36,381 nucleotides of DNA from Neoroseomonas rubea. Its GTDB lineage: Bacteria; Pseudomonadota; Alphaproteobacteria; Acetobacterales; Acetobacteraceae. Where the stretch lies: assembly GCF_016106015.1 (NCBI RefSeq), contig NZ_JACADQ010000014.1, positions 1 through 36,381 of the forward strand. Direction: 5' to 3'. This document shows, one piece after another, positions 1 through 7,741 of the stretch. A program made the translations under genes and the position numbers. How positions within the stretch are numbered: position 1 is the stretch's first letter; each line of letters begins with the position of its first letter. The notes under the pieces were generated by a model that worked only from the letters and a program-made list of their open reading frames with translations, did no database searches and was not told the origin of the DNA.

Positions 1-2
1 CC

Positions 3-461
3 GCCCTGCGCGCCGCGCTCCTGCTCGGGCTGTGGTGCGCGCTGGCGGGCGTGGTGCCGGCGGACCTGCCTGTCGGCGTCGCGGCGGCGGCGATCGGCGC
101 CTGGGCGAGCCTCCGCCTTCTGCCGCCGATCCGCGCCCGCATCCGTCCCGCGGCGCTGGCGACGCTGCTGCTGCACCTCCCGGCGAAGGCGCTCGGCGCC
201 GGAATCGCGGTTGCGCGACTCGCCCTCGACCCGCGCCGAAGGCCCACGCCGCGGACGATCGCGTGGACGCCACGGATGCCTCCGGGGCGCGCGCGCGACG
301 CCTTCCTGGCCTATGCAAGCCTGCTGCCCGGCACGCTCCCCGCGGGCGACGGGCCTGGCGGGACGGTGTTGATCCACGCGCTCGAAGGCGAGGCCGATGT
401 CGCGGCCGCCATGTCGGCGGAGGAGGCGCTGTTCGCGCGCGCCTTCGGACTCGATGTCTAG
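3..461 (+). CDS. mrpE: Mrp antiporter subunit E (MnhE family), 5'-truncated by window edge
   Basis: The open frame runs in from the window edge (152 visible codons) and ends in TAG at 459-461. The product begins with a hydrophobic stretch and continues with a short helical pair and a soluble C-terminal part containing TVLIHALEGE, the usual layout of the MnhE/MrpE subunit of multisubunit Na+/H+ antiporters in the inner membrane. Several dozen N-terminal residues may be missing. It overlaps the next gene by 8 bp and is followed by F, G, B, C and D subunits, which makes the assignment firm even though MrpE is a poorly conserved family. An internal ATG at 51 exists, but the hydrophobic reading upstream of it argues that the true start lies outside the window. 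Confidence 0.85.
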   Translation, partial: ALRAALLLGLWCALAGVVPADLPVGVAAAAIGAWASLRLLPPIRARIRPAALATLLLHLPAKALGAGIAVARLALDPRRRPTPRTIAWTPRMPPGRARDAFLAYASLLPGTLPAGDGPGGTVLIHALEGEADVAAAMSAEEALFARAFGLDV

Positions 462-708
462 CCTGCTTGGTGTCGCTGCCTTCGCCGTGCTCCTGACTTT
501 GCTGCTCGGCCTGGTGCGCGTGCTGCGTGGGCCGCAGGCCGCGGACCGGATCGCCGCGGCGCAACTCCTCGGCACGACAGGCATCGCCGCCCTGCTCCTG
601 TGGGGTGCTGCGGTGGGATCGGCAACGCATACGGACCTCGCCCTGACGCTTGCGGTGCTCGCCCCTTTCGCGACCATCGCCATGGTGCGCAAGGAGCCGG
701 GGGAATGA
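454..708 (+). CDS. mrpF: Mrp antiporter subunit F
   Basis: An 84-residue protein with three predicted membrane helices and the MrpF hallmark RVLRGPQAADRIAA after the first helix. MrpF is a small membrane subunit required for assembly and activity of the Mrp cation/proton antiporter. The ATG at 454 overlaps the mrpE stop by 8 bp, and the stop overlaps the mrpG start (ATGA), indicating translational coupling. A longer reading from 397 only adds out-of-family Arg-rich sequence and is rejected. Confidence 0.92.
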   Translation: MSSLLGVAAFAVLLTLLLGLVRVLRGPQAADRIAAAQLLGTTGIAALLLWGAAVGSATHTDLALTLAVLAPFATIAMVRKEPGE

Positions 709-998
709 GCCTGCTCGCGGATGCCTTCACCGTGTTTTGCGTGGTCGCGGGCATAGGCTTCTTCGCGGCCGGCACCGCGGGGCTCCTTCGTTTCCCGGAC
801 ACGGGCAGCCGCCTGCATGCGCTGACCAAGGCGGATCACCTCGGCCTCGGGCTGATCGTGCTTGGGCTGCTGCCACGCGCCGAGGCGCTGGGGGGCGCCT
901 TCCGGCTGCTGGCCATCTGGGGACTCGTGCTGCTCGCGAGCGCCGCGACCGGTCCGCTGCTTGCGCGCATTGCCCAGCGGCGGGATCCGCCAGCGTGA
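705..998 (+). CDS. mrpG: Mrp antiporter subunit G
   Basis: A 97-residue membrane protein of the MnhG/PhaG family. It shows an N-terminal helix with GIGFFAAGTAGLLRFPD, then the family signature SRLHALTKADHLGLGL (LHA.TKA is characteristic), then two more helices. It is a small subunit of the Mrp complex. The ATG at 705 shares bases with the mrpF stop, and its own TGA overlaps the GTG start of the next gene. Confidence 0.94.
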   Translation: MSLLADAFTVFCVVAGIGFFAAGTAGLLRFPDTGSRLHALTKADHLGLGLIVLGLLPRAEALGGAFRLLAIWGLVLLASAATGPLLARIAQRRDPPA

Positions 999-1909
999 TC
1001 GTGGACCTGGCGCTGGTCGGAGGAATCCTCGCCCTGGCGCTGGGCGTGCTGGTTGCGCGGCAAGCCTTCGCCGCCGTCGCCCTCTTCATCGGCTACGGGC
1101 TGCTGCTGGCGCTCGCCTGGGGGCGGCTCGGTCTGATGGATGTGGCGCTTACCGAGGCCGCGATCGGCGCGGGGCTTTCCGGCGTGCTGCTGCTCGCCGC
1201 GGCCCGTAGGCTCTCTGCCGCCCCCGCGCAGGAGGACTCGCCGCCGGGCCGGGTCACGCGCGCGCTGATCGGCGCGGGCTGCGCGATCCTGACCTGCGCG
1301 GTGGGCGCCGCGGTTCTGCTGCTGCCGGACGCACCGCCTGGCCTCGCGGCCGAGGTCGCGGCGAACCAGCGGGCCACCGCGCTCGGCAATCCCGTGGCGA
1401 GCGTGCTGATGGCCTTCCGTGGACTCGACACGCTGCTCGAATCCGCCGTGCTCGTGCTGGCCGTCATCTGCACGGTGGCCCTCGCGCCGGATCAAGGCTG
1501 GGCGGGGCCGCCGGGCGCACCGCAGCCGCAGGCGGACGGGCCGCTCGCCCTGCTCGCGCGGCTGCTGCCGCCACTCGGCATCGTGGTCGCCGCGCACATC
1601 TTCTGGATCGGTGTCGATGCGCCGGGGGGCAAGTTCCAGGCGGCGGCGATCCTCGCCGCGATGTGGCTGCTGCCCTGGATGGCGGGGATCGCGCCGGCGC
1701 CGCCGATCGGCACGCGCGCACTGCGCATCACGGTCGCCGCGGGGCCCGCGCTGTTCATCGCGGTCGGGCTGCTCGGCGCGATGCTGACGGGTGCCTTCCT
1801 CGCCTGGCCATCGGGCTTCGAGAAGCCGCTGATCCTGATCGTGGAGGTCGCGCTCACGCTGTCTATCGCCGCCGCACTCGCGCTTCTCGTCATGGGGCCG
1901 CGGACATGA
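995..1909 (+). CDS. mrpB: Fused MbhD/MbhE/MnhB-type Mrp subunit B
   Basis: 304 residues from a GTG start overlapping the mrpG stop. Three modules can be read. Residues ~1-75 resemble the DUF4040/MbhD domain (ALTEAAIGAGLSGVLLL). Residues ~80-170 resemble MbhE, the extreme C-terminus of canonical MrpA (NPVASVLMAFRGLDTLLE). Residues ~180-304 are an MnhB domain with DAPGGKFQAAAI. In typical Mrp operons the first two modules belong to the C-terminus of the large MrpA subunit; here they are attached to MnhB. This matches the absence of a full-length MrpA gene among the visible genes. Domain identities come from motif recognition, not a search. Confidence 0.88.
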   Translation: MIVDLALVGGILALALGVLVARQAFAAVALFIGYGLLLALAWGRLGLMDVALTEAAIGAGLSGVLLLAAARRLSAAPAQEDSPPGRVTRALIGAGCAILTCAVGAAVLLLPDAPPGLAAEVAANQRATALGNPVASVLMAFRGLDTLLESAVLVLAVICTVALAPDQGWAGPPGAPQPQADGPLALLARLLPPLGIVVAAHIFWIGVDAPGGKFQAAAILAAMWLLPWMAGIAPAPPIGTRALRITVAAGPALFIAVGLLGAMLTGAFLAWPSGFEKPLILIVEVALTLSIAAALALLVMGPRT

Positions 1910-2193
1910 CAGCCGATGTCTACGGCCTGCTCGGCGCCGTGCTGACCGGCCTCGGCCTGTTCGGCATGCTGGTGCGGACGGAGCCGCTGCTGCGCATCCT
2001 CGCCTTCAACCTGCTCGGCGGCGGCGTTTTCCTCGTGCTCGGCGCCATCGCGCGGCGTGGCGCGGGGGCGGGCTTCGCAGCGGACCCGGTGCCGCAGGCG
2101 ATCATCCTCACAGGCATCGTCGTTGCCTTCGCCGCGACCACCATCGCGGTGGCGCTGCTGCTGCGGCTTGCGGCGCGGAAGGATGACGCGTGA
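1906..2193 (+). CDS. mrpC: Mrp antiporter subunit C (NuoK-like)
   Basis: A 95-residue membrane protein with three helices, homologous to NuoK/MnhC. The NuoK-like segment RILAFNLLGGGVFLVLG and the DPVPQAIILTGIVVAFAATTIAVALLLRL block (quoted in part: PVPQAIILTGIVV) are diagnostic of MnhC. It forms part of the proton path at the interface with MrpD. ATG 1906 overlaps the upstream stop by 4 bp and TGA 2191-2193 overlaps the mrpD GTG. Confidence 0.95.
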   Translation: MTADVYGLLGAVLTGLGLFGMLVRTEPLLRILAFNLLGGGVFLVLGAIARRGAGAGFAADPVPQAIILTGIVVAFAATTIAVALLLRLAARKDDA

Positions 2194-3650
2194 CGGGCTG
2201 GAGCATGCTGCCGCTGCTCGCGGTGATGCTGCCCGTGCTCGGCATGGTGCTCGCCCCGGCGCTCGGGGCGCGGGGGGCGGAACGGTTGACGCTGGCGCTG
2301 CTGCCCGTGGGCTTCGCGCTCGCGCTCGGCACCGCGGCGGCGGTGCAGGCGTTGGGCGTGCCTCTGGTCCATCACCTTGGCCATTGGACACCGCCGCTTG
2401 GCCTCGCTCTGGGCGCGGACGGGATCGGGGCGGCGATGCTGCTGACGTCGACGGTGGTCGTCGCCGGCGTCGCCGTCTTCGCGCGCGCCGGCTTCGGCAC
2501 GTCTCTGGGCATGCCGGAGCGCCGGGCCGCCTTCGCCTTCTGGCCCTTGCTGCTCGCCATCTGGGGCGGGCTGAACCTCGCCGTGACGGCACGCGACCTG
2601 TTCACGTTGTATGTCGCGCTGGAATTGCTGACCTTCGCGGCGGTCCCGATCGTCTGCCTGGACGGGCGGCGGGAGACGCTGGCGGCGGCGCTGCGCTACC
2701 TGCTGTTCGCACTGCTCGGCTCGGTGCTGTACCTGCTCGGCGTCGCGCTGATCTACGGCGCGGCGGGCACGCTCGACATCGGGCTGCTCGCGGGCCGGCT
2801 TGCGGCGACGCCGCCGGTGCTGGTCGCGGCGGCGCTGATGACCGCCGGGCTGATGGCCAAGACCGCGCTGCTGCCGCTGCATCTCTGGCTGCCGCCCGCC
2901 CATGCCGGCGCGCCGGCGGCGGGATCGGCGCTGCTCTCCGCCCTGGTGGTGAAGGGGTCCTTCGTCATCCTCGTCCGGCTCTGGGCCGGGGTGCTGCCGC
3001 CGTCGCCCGCCGCCATGCAGGCGCTGGCGGGGTGCGGCGCGGCGGCGATCCTGCTCGGTGGTGTCGCAGCGCTCGCTCAGACGCGGCTGAAGCTTCTGGT
3101 CGCGTATTCGACCGTCGCGCAGATCGGCTACCTGGTGCTGATGTTCCCGCTGCTCGCGGTGCCTGGCGTGGCGGAAAAGGCCTGGACCGGCGGCGTGCTG
3201 CAGGCGGTCTCGCATGCCCTCGCCAAGTCCGGGATGTTCCTCGCGGTCGGGCTGATGACCGAACGGCTCGGCCATGACCGCGTGGCGGACCTCGCCGGCG
3301 CGTCACGCGTCGCGCCGCGGCCGCTGCTCGCCTTCGGCCTCTCCGCCTTGACGCTGATGGGCGTGCCGCCCTCGGGCGGCTTTGCTGCGAAGTGGCTGCT
3401 GCTCAGCACCGCCATCGAGGCCGGGCAATGGTGGTGGGGCCTCGTCATCCTGACCGGTGGATTGCTGACGGGCGGCTATGCCTATCGCGTCCTTTCGGCG
3501 GCGCTACGCGCCGGGCCCGCCGCGGCCGCGCCATTGCCCCACGATTCACGCGACACGGTCGCGCTTGGCCTCGCGCTGCTCGCTCTCCTGTTAGGCATGC
3601 TGCCGCTCGCCAGCTTCGGGCTGCTGCAGATCGGGCGGGTGGGACCATGA
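2190..3650 (+). CDS. mrpD: Mrp antiporter subunit D (NuoM/N-like)
   Basis: 486 residues, about 14 predicted helices, of the proton-conducting antiporter-like family. It retains the residues expected of a working half channel: the helix-5 glutamate E145 (in LYVALELLTF), K224 (in MAKTALLPLHLWLP) and K255 (in ALVVKGSF). The PLHLWLPPAHAGAP motif is typical of MrpD. The GTG at 2190 overlaps the mrpC stop; M6 is an alternative start. It ends overlapping the ATG of a second, related subunit. Confidence 0.95.
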   Translation: MTGWSMLPLLAVMLPVLGMVLAPALGARGAERLTLALLPVGFALALGTAAAVQALGVPLVHHLGHWTPPLGLALGADGIGAAMLLTSTVVVAGVAVFARAGFGTSLGMPERRAAFAFWPLLLAIWGGLNLAVTARDLFTLYVALELLTFAAVPIVCLDGRRETLAAALRYLLFALLGSVLYLLGVALIYGAAGTLDIGLLAGRLAATPPVLVAAALMTAGLMAKTALLPLHLWLPPAHAGAPAAGSALLSALVVKGSFVILVRLWAGVLPPSPAAMQALAGCGAAAILLGGVAALAQTRLKLLVAYSTVAQIGYLVLMFPLLAVPGVAEKAWTGGVLQAVSHALAKSGMFLAVGLMTERLGHDRVADLAGASRVAPRPLLAFGLSALTLMGVPPSGGFAAKWLLLSTAIEAGQWWWGLVILTGGLLTGGYAYRVLSAALRAGPAAAAPLPHDSRDTVALGLALLALLLGMLPLASFGLLQIGRVGP

Positions 3651-5272
3651 TGGCGGCGTTGATGCTCGCCACGCCGCTCATCCCGCTGCTGCTGCTGGCG
3701 GCACTGGCGCGGCGGGACTGGCGCCCGGCGGCGGCACGGCTGATCTGGGCAGCGCCCTTGCCGGGGCTGGCCTGCGCGCTGCTCGCCAACGGCAGCAGCA
3801 TCGTCTTCGACGACAGGCTGCGACTGACCCTCGCGCTCGATGCGCCGGGCGCGCTGCTGCTGGGTGCTGCGGCCCTACTGTGGTGCGGCGCCTCGGTCTT
3901 CGCGCGCGGCTATCTGTCGGCCGAGGCCCTGCCGCGCTTCGCCGCCTGGTGGCTGCCGACCATGGCGGGGAGCCTCGGCATCTTCCTCGCCGGCGACCTG
4001 ATCGGCTTCTACCTGCTGTTCGCGCTGGCAAGCCTGCCGGCCTGGGGCCTCGTTATCCACGACCGGACGCCGGGCGCCTGGCGTGCGGGCGCGACCTACA
4101 TCCTCCTCACCGTGGTCGGGGAGGCAGCGCTGCTCGCCGCCTTCGCGCTGATGGCGGCGGCCGCGCCGGGCGAGAGCCTGGCGCTGGCGGACGTCGTCCC
4201 TGCGCTCGCCGACGCCGCGCTGCGCGAGGTGACGATCGCCCTGCTGCTGATCGGCTTCGGGCTGAAGGCCGGGCTCGTGCCGCTGCATGTGTGGCTGCCC
4301 ATCGCGCACCCGGCCGCGCCCATGCCGGCGTCGGCGGTGCTGAGCGGGGCGATCATCAAGGCCGGTATCATCGGCCTTATCCGCTTCCTGCCGATCGAGG
4401 CGACACCCGCCGCCTGGGGCGAAGCGCTGGCGGCCGCGGGCTTCGTGACCGCCTTCTGGGGCGTCGCGATGGGCATCACGCAGCGCAACCCGAAGGCCGT
4501 GCTGGCCTATTCCAGCGTCAGCCAGATGGGCGTGGTCGCGGCGGCGATCGGGATGGGCATCGCGGGCGGCATCACGACCACGCCGCCCTCCGCGGCCTTC
4601 TACGCGCTGCACCACATGCTGGCGAAGGGCGCGCTGTTCCTGGCCGTCGGCGTCGCGGCCATGGCCGGCGGGCGGCTGCGCTGGCTCGTGCTCGCTCCTG
4701 CGACGCTGCTGGCGCTCGGCTTCGGCGGCCTGCCGATGACCGGCGGTTGGCTGGCGAAGGAGGCGGTGAAGGCCGAACTCGGCAGCGGCGTCCCGGGGAT
4801 GCTCTCGGCGCTGTCCGCGGTGGGCTCGACGCTGCTGATGCTGCACTTCGTCCGCCGCCTGCCGGCGGGCGGCGCGGAGGACGCCACACTGCGGCCCGCG
4901 CCGGGCATCCTGCTGCCCTGGCTTGGCCTGGCGGCGGCGTCGATCCTGCTGCCCGTGCTGTGCTTCGTCGCGGTCGGCGGGTCGTTCGGCGCCTCGTTGC
5001 GATGGGCCGCGCTGGCCAAGGCGCTCTGGCCGGTGCTGGCCGGGGCGGTGCTGTTCGGAGCGCTGCTGCGCTGGGGCGGGCGACTGCCACAGGTGCCGGA
5101 GGGCGACGTGATCGTGCTCGCGCGCCGCGCGCTGCGGCTGGGGTCGCCGGCCGGCGACGCATTGGCGCACGCCGAGGCGACACTGCGCGCCTGGCCCGCG
5201 GCGGGCCTCGCCCTGCTGGCCGTGACGCTTGCGCTGGGCGCGCTGCTGCTCAGTAGCGGAAGGACAGGCTGA
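3647..5272 (+). CDS. Second large antiporter-like subunit (MrpA/MrpD/HyfB-type), atypical
   Basis: 541 residues, highly hydrophobic, of the NuoL/M/N-MrpA/D superfamily. The superfamily block is clear: K207 in GLKAGLVPLHVWLP, the following AHPAAPMPAS, and K238 in AIIKAG. In a by-eye alignment with the upstream MrpD (DLFTLYVALELLT against DLIGFYLLFALAS), the helix-5 glutamate is replaced by A126. It occupies the position of the MrpA N-terminal module but is shorter than full MrpA, whose C-terminal modules are in the mrpB fusion. ATG 3647 overlaps the mrpD stop. Its 3' end overlaps the convergent LpxR-like gene by 23 bp. It may be a structural partner of MrpD or an antiporter subunit with changed coupling. 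Confidence 0.88.
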   Translation: MMAALMLATPLIPLLLLAALARRDWRPAAARLIWAAPLPGLACALLANGSSIVFDDRLRLTLALDAPGALLLGAAALLWCGASVFARGYLSAEALPRFAAWWLPTMAGSLGIFLAGDLIGFYLLFALASLPAWGLVIHDRTPGAWRAGATYILLTVVGEAALLAAFALMAAAAPGESLALADVVPALADAALREVTIALLLIGFGLKAGLVPLHVWLPIAHPAAPMPASAVLSGAIIKAGIIGLIRFLPIEATPAAWGEALAAAGFVTAFWGVAMGITQRNPKAVLAYSSVSQMGVVAAAIGMGIAGGITTTPPSAAFYALHHMLAKGALFLAVGVAAMAGGRLRWLVLAPATLLALGFGGLPMTGGWLAKEAVKAELGSGVPGMLSALSAVGSTLLMLHFVRRLPAGGAEDATLRPAPGILLPWLGLAAASILLPVLCFVAVGGSFGASLRWAALAKALWPVLAGAVLFGALLRWGGRLPQVPEGDVIVLARRALRLGSPAGDALAHAEATLRAWPAAGLALLAVTLALGALLLSSGRTG

Positions 5273-6242
5273 TCGAGCCGTACTGCGCTGTGTTCCGCTG
5301 CGTCTCGAACTCGCGCGACCGCGCGGTGTAGGTCACGGTCAGGCGCGCGAAGGGCATGATGATCGCAACGCCCGCGCTGGCGTCGCCGACGAACACCTCC
5401 CGGTCCACGCTGCGGCTGTCGCGCCAGGTGTTGCCGTCGAGGAAGATGTCCCGCCCCACGACGCGGCCTTCGAGACCACCGAACACATACCAGCCCCAGC
5501 GCCCATCTGGCTGGTAGAAGGCCGAACCGGCGACCGAGGGGCGCATGCGCGGCGGTCCGAAATCCGCCTGCAACTCATTGCCGAACCTGACCATCAGCCC
5601 GGCCGCGCCGTAGGTCTGCACATTGCCGAGGCTCGCGGTCAGCGTCGGCACGATGCCGATGGCAACGTCGTCCCAGATCGGGTCGCTGTTGTAGCGCCAT
5701 TGCCGCGTCAGGATCAGATTGACGCCGGGCTCGTCCTTGATCTGCCGGTCCCAGCCATAAGCCCGGTCGATGTTCATCAGGTCGTGGACGTTGTTCTGCG
5801 TCTGCTCGCCGAGCGCGGAAGGCCCGACAACGCCCAACTGCAATTCGATGCTGCCATAGGTGGTGGGCGTGTAGGAGGCGAGGTTGATCGCCCAGTACAG
5901 CCAGCCGGCATAGGGCCGGTCGAGCGGATCCGGGTCTCGCCGCGCGGTGTCCGCCGGCGTGAAGATGTTCTGCCCGAAGGCGAGGCCCCAGCGCGGCGTC
6001 CCGCCCTCCGGGAACAGCGCGCTCGACGTTACCGCGGCGAGCCAGGCCGGCGGATCGTAGGAGGAGGATCGCCAGGCGAACTGGAAGCCGCTGGTGTAGT
6101 AGCGATCGGTCCCCGCGAGCAGGTCGTTCTCGTAGGTGAAGCTCCAGGTGCCGAGATGGTCGCCCGGCACGCGGTCCTCGGCGCGCGCCGGCGTGCCAAC
6201 AATCGCGAGGACAAGCGCGGCAACAACAAAGCGCAGAGTCAC
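5250..6242 (-). CDS. lpxR: LpxR-family lipid A 3'-O-deacylase (DUF2219), outer membrane
   Basis: 330 residues with a signal peptide (cleavage near ARA-ED, ~21/22) and a C-terminal aromatic (SLSFRY) fitting an outer-membrane beta barrel. LpxR family signatures are present: YENDLLAGTDRYYTSG (N39, D40, S51) and NNVHDLMNIDRAYGWDRQ (H153), matching the Asn/Asp/Ser/His active-site set of Salmonella LpxR as I recall it. The family removes the 3'-acyloxyacyl group of lipid A in a Ca2+-dependent way. The GTG start at 6242 overlaps the stop of the upstream DUF1269 gene. Longer readings run back through that gene and are not credible. The substrate in this organism is inferred only from family. Confidence 0.85.
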   Translation of the reverse strand: MTLRFVVAALVLAIVGTPARAEDRVPGDHLGTWSFTYENDLLAGTDRYYTSGFQFAWRSSSYDPPAWLAAVTSSALFPEGGTPRWGLAFGQNIFTPADTARRDPDPLDRPYAGWLYWAINLASYTPTTYGSIELQLGVVGPSALGEQTQNNVHDLMNIDRAYGWDRQIKDEPGVNLILTRQWRYNSDPIWDDVAIGIVPTLTASLGNVQTYGAAGLMVRFGNELQADFGPPRMRPSVAGSAFYQPDGRWGWYVFGGLEGRVVGRDIFLDGNTWRDSRSVDREVFVGDASAGVAIIMPFARLTVTYTARSREFETQRNTAQYGSISLSFRY

Positions 6243-6745
6243 GGCGTCTTCGCCGCATCCTGCGCCGCGGCGAGCGCTTCGCGCAGCGCCGCTTCCTTCG
6301 TCTCGTCGAAGGAGGAACGCATCACGGTCGCGCCAATGCCGCGGAATTCCTCCAGCACCTTGTCGGCCGTGACCTTGCGGATAAGCAGGAACAGTGCCGC
6401 ATGGCCGGCATCGAGCGCCTTGGCGACGTCCTTCATGAACGCGTCGTTGATGCCGACATCGGTGAGCTTGCCGCTGAGCGCGCCTGACGCCGCGCCAATC
6501 GCGGTGCCGACGAGCGGGGCCAGGAACAGCATCCCGATCAGCGTCCCCCACATTGCGCCCGACGCCGCGCCCACGGCCGTCGGGCTGAACACTTGGTTCA
6601 GCTTCACGCTGCCGTCGGGCCGCTTCACCGCGACGACCGCGTCGCCCAGTTCGATCAGGTATTCCTTCTGCATGGCGAAGAGGCGTGTGCGCACCTCCTC
6701 GGCCTGGGCCTCGGTCGGGAAGGAGACAACGAGAAGATCGGCCAT
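6239..6745 (-). CDS. DUF1269 family protein
   Basis: 168 residues matching the DUF1269 family: an N-terminal ferredoxin-like start (MADLLVVSFPTEAQAEEVRTRL), a conserved DAVVAVKRPDG element, then a Gly/Ala-rich hydrophobic segment (residues ~58-92, GAASGAMWGTLIGMLF) and a C-terminal part with LLIRKVTADKVLEEF. Family members are often membrane associated and of unknown function. It lies 12 bp after asparaginase and overlaps the LpxR-like start, so it probably shares their mRNA. Confidence 0.85.
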   Translation of the reverse strand: MADLLVVSFPTEAQAEEVRTRLFAMQKEYLIELGDAVVAVKRPDGSVKLNQVFSPTAVGAASGAMWGTLIGMLFLAPLVGTAIGAASGALSGKLTDVGINDAFMKDVAKALDAGHAALFLLIRKVTADKVLEEFRGIGATVMRSSFDETKEAALREALAAAQDAAKTP

Positions 6746-6757
6746 GACAGGACGTCC

Positions 6758-7741
6758 TTACTGGTAGGGGATGAAGGCGGCCTCGGCCGCCGCGCGGCCA
6801 GCGCCGCCGCGCAGCGCCAGGCCCAGCAGCAGCCGGGCCTTGAGGCCGGATAGAAGCCCCGCGGGGATCGCGCCGCGCCGGATCAGGTCGATCTCGCCGC
6901 CCGGATAGCCATAGGTGCCGGTAAAGACCGGGCCGGCTGCGGAGCGGGAGGCGAGCACGACGGGCATGCGTCGCGCGAGTTCACCCACCGCTTCCGCGGC
7001 ATCCGCGGGCACATGGCCCGCGCCCATGCCCTCGATCACCGCGCCCGCATAACCGAGGCCGGGCAGCGCGGCGAGCAGCCGCCCGTCATCGCCCATCGCC
7101 CAGCGGACCAGTGCGACCGGCGGTGGCGGACCCGCCTCGGCGGAGTAGGTCGGCAGCCGCCGCACGCGCGCGAAGAAGCGCGCCCGCCCTTCCGCCACCG
7201 CCCCGATCGGACCGAGCATGGGGGAGGCGAAGGCGGAGGGCAGCGTCGTATGCGTCTTCTGCACGAAGCGCGCGGCGTGGATGTCGTAGTTCAGCACGGC
7301 GAGCGTGCCGAGGCCGCGCGCTTCCTCGCCGACGGCGACGCGCGCGGCGGCGAGCAGGTTCGCCGGACCGTCCGCGCCAGGCGCATCCGCGCCGCGCATC
7401 GCGCCGGTCATCACCACGGGCTTGTCGCCGCCCACCAGCAGGTCGAGCAGGAAGGCGGATTCCTCGATCGTGTCCGTGCCCTGGATGACGACGGCGCCGT
7501 CCACACCGGCGGCGAAGGCCTGCCCGATGCGCGCCGCGACGGCAACCAGATGCTCGGGCGTGAGGGACGGGCTCGGCAGCCGTGCCGGGCTCTCGGCCTC
7601 GATCTCCGCGACCTCGGCTAGCGCGGGCACCGAGGCGACGAGCTCCGCAGCGCCGAGCCTCGGCGCGATGCCGCCCGATTCCTGCGGCACCATGGTGATG
7701 GTGCCGCCGAGCGAGAGCATGATCAGGCGCGGGCGCGTCAC
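6758..7741 (-). CDS. L-asparaginase (type I/II bacterial family), cytoplasmic
   Basis: 327 residues from a GTG overlapping the upstream MFS stop. Catalytic motifs are present: LGGTI with T14, QGTDTIEES with T89/D90, and QKTHTT carrying the conserved lysine. TGAMRGADAPGADGP matches the family block around the active site. It hydrolyses asparagine to aspartate and ammonia. No signal peptide is visible. The N-terminal lid loop (MVPQESGGIAPRLG) lacks the tyrosine found there in E. coli AnsB (Y25), so kinetics or specificity may differ. Context with glutaminase and a transporter supports amide-nitrogen scavenging. Confidence 0.92.
   Translation of the reverse strand: MTRPRLIMLSLGGTITMVPQESGGIAPRLGAAELVASVPALAEVAEIEAESPARLPSPSLTPEHLVAVAARIGQAFAAGVDGAVVIQGTDTIEESAFLLDLLVGGDKPVVMTGAMRGADAPGADGPANLLAAARVAVGEEARGLGTLAVLNYDIHAARFVQKTHTTLPSAFASPMLGPIGAVAEGRARFFARVRRLPTYSAEAGPPPPVALVRWAMGDDGRLLAALPGLGYAGAVIEGMGAGHVPADAAEAVGELARRMPVVLASRSAAGPVFTGTYGYPGGEIDLIRRGAIPAGLLSGLKARLLLGLALRGGAGRAAAEAAFIPYQ

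Noticed and set aside
1920-3275. Long minus-strand frame opposite mrpC/mrpD, rich in Arg, Gln and His
   Set aside because: Composition is typical of antisense reading of GC-rich membrane genes; no recognisable domain, and the plus-strand genes are certain.
3875-5170. 431-codon minus-strand frame opposite the second Mrp large subunit
   Set aside because: Gln/Arg/His-rich shadow of the plus-strand membrane protein with no motif.
5229-6767. 512-codon plus-strand frame opposite the LpxR-like and DUF1269 genes
   Set aside because: No domain; the minus strand has two motif-rich genes with signal peptide and coupled starts.
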